64,000 nt of DNA, from assembly GCA_013314815.1 (NCBI GenBank), contig JABUEY010000004.1:1-64000 (forward strand), in the 5' to 3' direction. Of this stretch, positions 63,901 to 64,000 are shown one piece after another. Origin of the DNA: Syntrophobacteraceae bacterium (lineage in GTDB: Bacteria; Desulfobacterota; Syntrophobacteria; Syntrophobacterales; Syntrophobacteraceae). The stretch's first letter is position 1. Each line of letters starts with the position of its first letter. Both the position numbers and the translations under genes were made by a program. The notes under the pieces are model-generated. The model did no database searches. It saw only the letters and a list, made by a program, of their open reading frames with translations, and was not told the origin of the DNA.

Positions 63901-64000
63901 CCCCGGGGCCGAGATCAATGATCCAGTCGCACGACTCGAGGAATTCCAGGTTGTGTTCCACCACCAGCACGGTATTCCCCATCCTCGTCAACTGTCTCAG
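60950..64000 (-). CDS. uvrA: UvrA excision-repair ATPase, apparently tandem double-length (partial at 5' end)
   Basis: The frame runs off the right edge with no start needed inside. From the edge inwards, residues about 1-60 are the end of one UvrA (GNTVLVVEHN, then WIIDLGPGGGEHGGEV and FTGEFLKKK). A short linker follows, then a complete second UvrA of about 930 residues. This has GLSGSGKSTLAFDVLF (first Walker A), CPYCGRD and a CSHC/CSRC zinc module, LSGGETQRIRL with YVLDEPTIGLHP, GVSGAGKSTLVHDV (second Walker A), a CEECKGQG/CESCGG zinc module and LSGGEAQRIKL with YILDEPTTGLH. UvrA finds DNA damage with UvrB. The upstream copy lies beyond the window. Confidence 0.9.
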   Translation of the reverse strand: MRQLTRMGNTVLVVEHNLEFLESCDWIIDLGPGGGEHGGEVVIAGRPDTVANHPGSFTGEFLKKKRERTAEASQPSVSPFREKAPGERSREIVVRGAKEHNLQLEEIHLPRNRMIVLTGLSGSGKSTLAFDVLFAEGQRRYLECLSAYVRQYFKIMEKPNVDQIIGLPPTIAIEQRTSRLTRRSTVGTITEIYHFLRLIYSKLGKQRCPYCGRDLEALTGDRILTLVQQDLKREGTTLLAPLVRGRKGVYRDLFTRLKNMGFSTVQVDGRRVPLDPVPTLARHREHDIAVVFSAPQEAGPARPITADRVRQALAMGGGTLYIEGDEDKVYSEHLYCSHCEKGFAPLDPRLFSFNSRHGACSRCTGLGAVRKLDLDRLTGPGGLPLQDGLFQLFRLSKWEGPFKTAMRKLERFWLEKLHVDPVQPFEGLDPETRSQMLHGAGRKSPGLLPLMEQVTVDDRIWKSLDDFFDDVPCPECKGERLNAQARSVVFHGWLLGELVHLGISDFERQWNSMKCEPHEMPVMGPISKEIGERLTFLKNVGLDYLALDRPGDTLSGGETQRIRLAAQLGSNLRGVCYVLDEPTIGLHPEDNERLLYSLHTLREKGNTIIVVEHDAETMRQADLLVELGPEAGKEGGRLVAQGNFRSLCQDAGTLAGKWFGNKLSELYRSTERKEPGKDGWLKVDGARKRNLKGIDVRIPLGTLTCITGVSGAGKSTLVHDVIYEGLVRRSGRRTEHSETRAWDRMEGQEAIHRVLEVDHNPIGRTPRSIPATYVGIWDEIRRVYAMLPESRTRGFQAGRFSFNVKGGRCEECKGQGQVRVEMHFLPDVFVPCESCGGKRFNSETLEVRYKGKSIADVLALTIEEARRFFDAFTRIARPLGILGNLGLGYLTLGQPSPTLSGGEAQRIKLASELGNNRKPTLYILDEPTTGLHRADVRRLLDVLRALANHGHTVLVIEHNMDLVWASDYVLDIGPGSGDQGGWIVAEGSPLQVMEHADRSATARALREHLRLDATAC

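Overview
The window looks like chromosomal DNA of an anaerobic, sulfate-reducing or syntrophic Desulfobacterota bacterium, most like the Syntrophobacter group. This rests on a complete Qrc-type menaquinone reductase operon, several TauE/SafE-type anion permeases behind sigma-54 promoters, dense NtrC-style signalling, a MoeA protein fused to a periplasmic-binding-protein-like domain, and moderately high GC. The genus is inferred from memory of family distribution and was not searched.

Positions 1-30000 form a signalling and export island. It holds five histidine kinases, eight response regulators (two NtrC-type sigma-54 activators and six stand-alone receivers), two full TauE/SafE permeases (9046-10113 and 19590-20669) and the start of what is probably a third at the left edge. 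Two long paralogues (3907-6519 and 11810-14482) carry the ATP-grasp and phosphohistidine domains of PEP synthase, but the PEP-binding barrel is replaced by a C-terminal domain I do not recognise. A -24/-12 element lies upstream of each permease locus: perfect at 336-350 and 8078-8092, one mismatch at 21303-21317. The simplest reading is that kinases sense a periplasmic signal, the sigma-54 activators switch on the export operons, and the receivers plus PEP-synthase-like proteins add a further phosphotransfer layer. The last step is hypothesis.

Positions 29900-34700 hold minus-strand genes for a PflA-like radical SAM protein, the MoeA-PBP fusion, a carbon-nitrogen hydrolase and an endonuclease/exonuclease/phosphatase-family protein. 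Positions 35122-40262 encode QrcABCD, which passes periplasmic electrons to menaquinone, closed by a strong intrinsic terminator. Two unknown membrane proteins follow, then NadB on the opposite strand.

Positions 43754-53683 hold a HAD phosphatase and a TraB-like protein, translationally coupled; the large form of the bacterial SRP RNA (45361-45631); a monoheme cytochrome c; and a run containing a double-length YvcK/CofD-like protein, a left-handed beta-helix protein, GlmM, NagB and a helix-turn-helix/nucleotidyltransferase protein. The middle of this run points to amino-sugar and cell-wall precursor metabolism.

Positions 53877-59370 (minus strand) encode a multi-spanning membrane protein, a MacB/LolD-type ABC transporter, a small secreted or anchored protein, two NosL-like proteins and an SCO-like protein, suggesting copper or thiol handling outside the membrane. 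A class I glutamine amidotransferase follows. The right edge is filled by a UvrA whose frame begins with the tail of another UvrA, so the gene is apparently double length. A family of intergenic elements with related 16-bp inverted ends (TTCATCCGGCAAAC type) occurs four times, plus one lone end.
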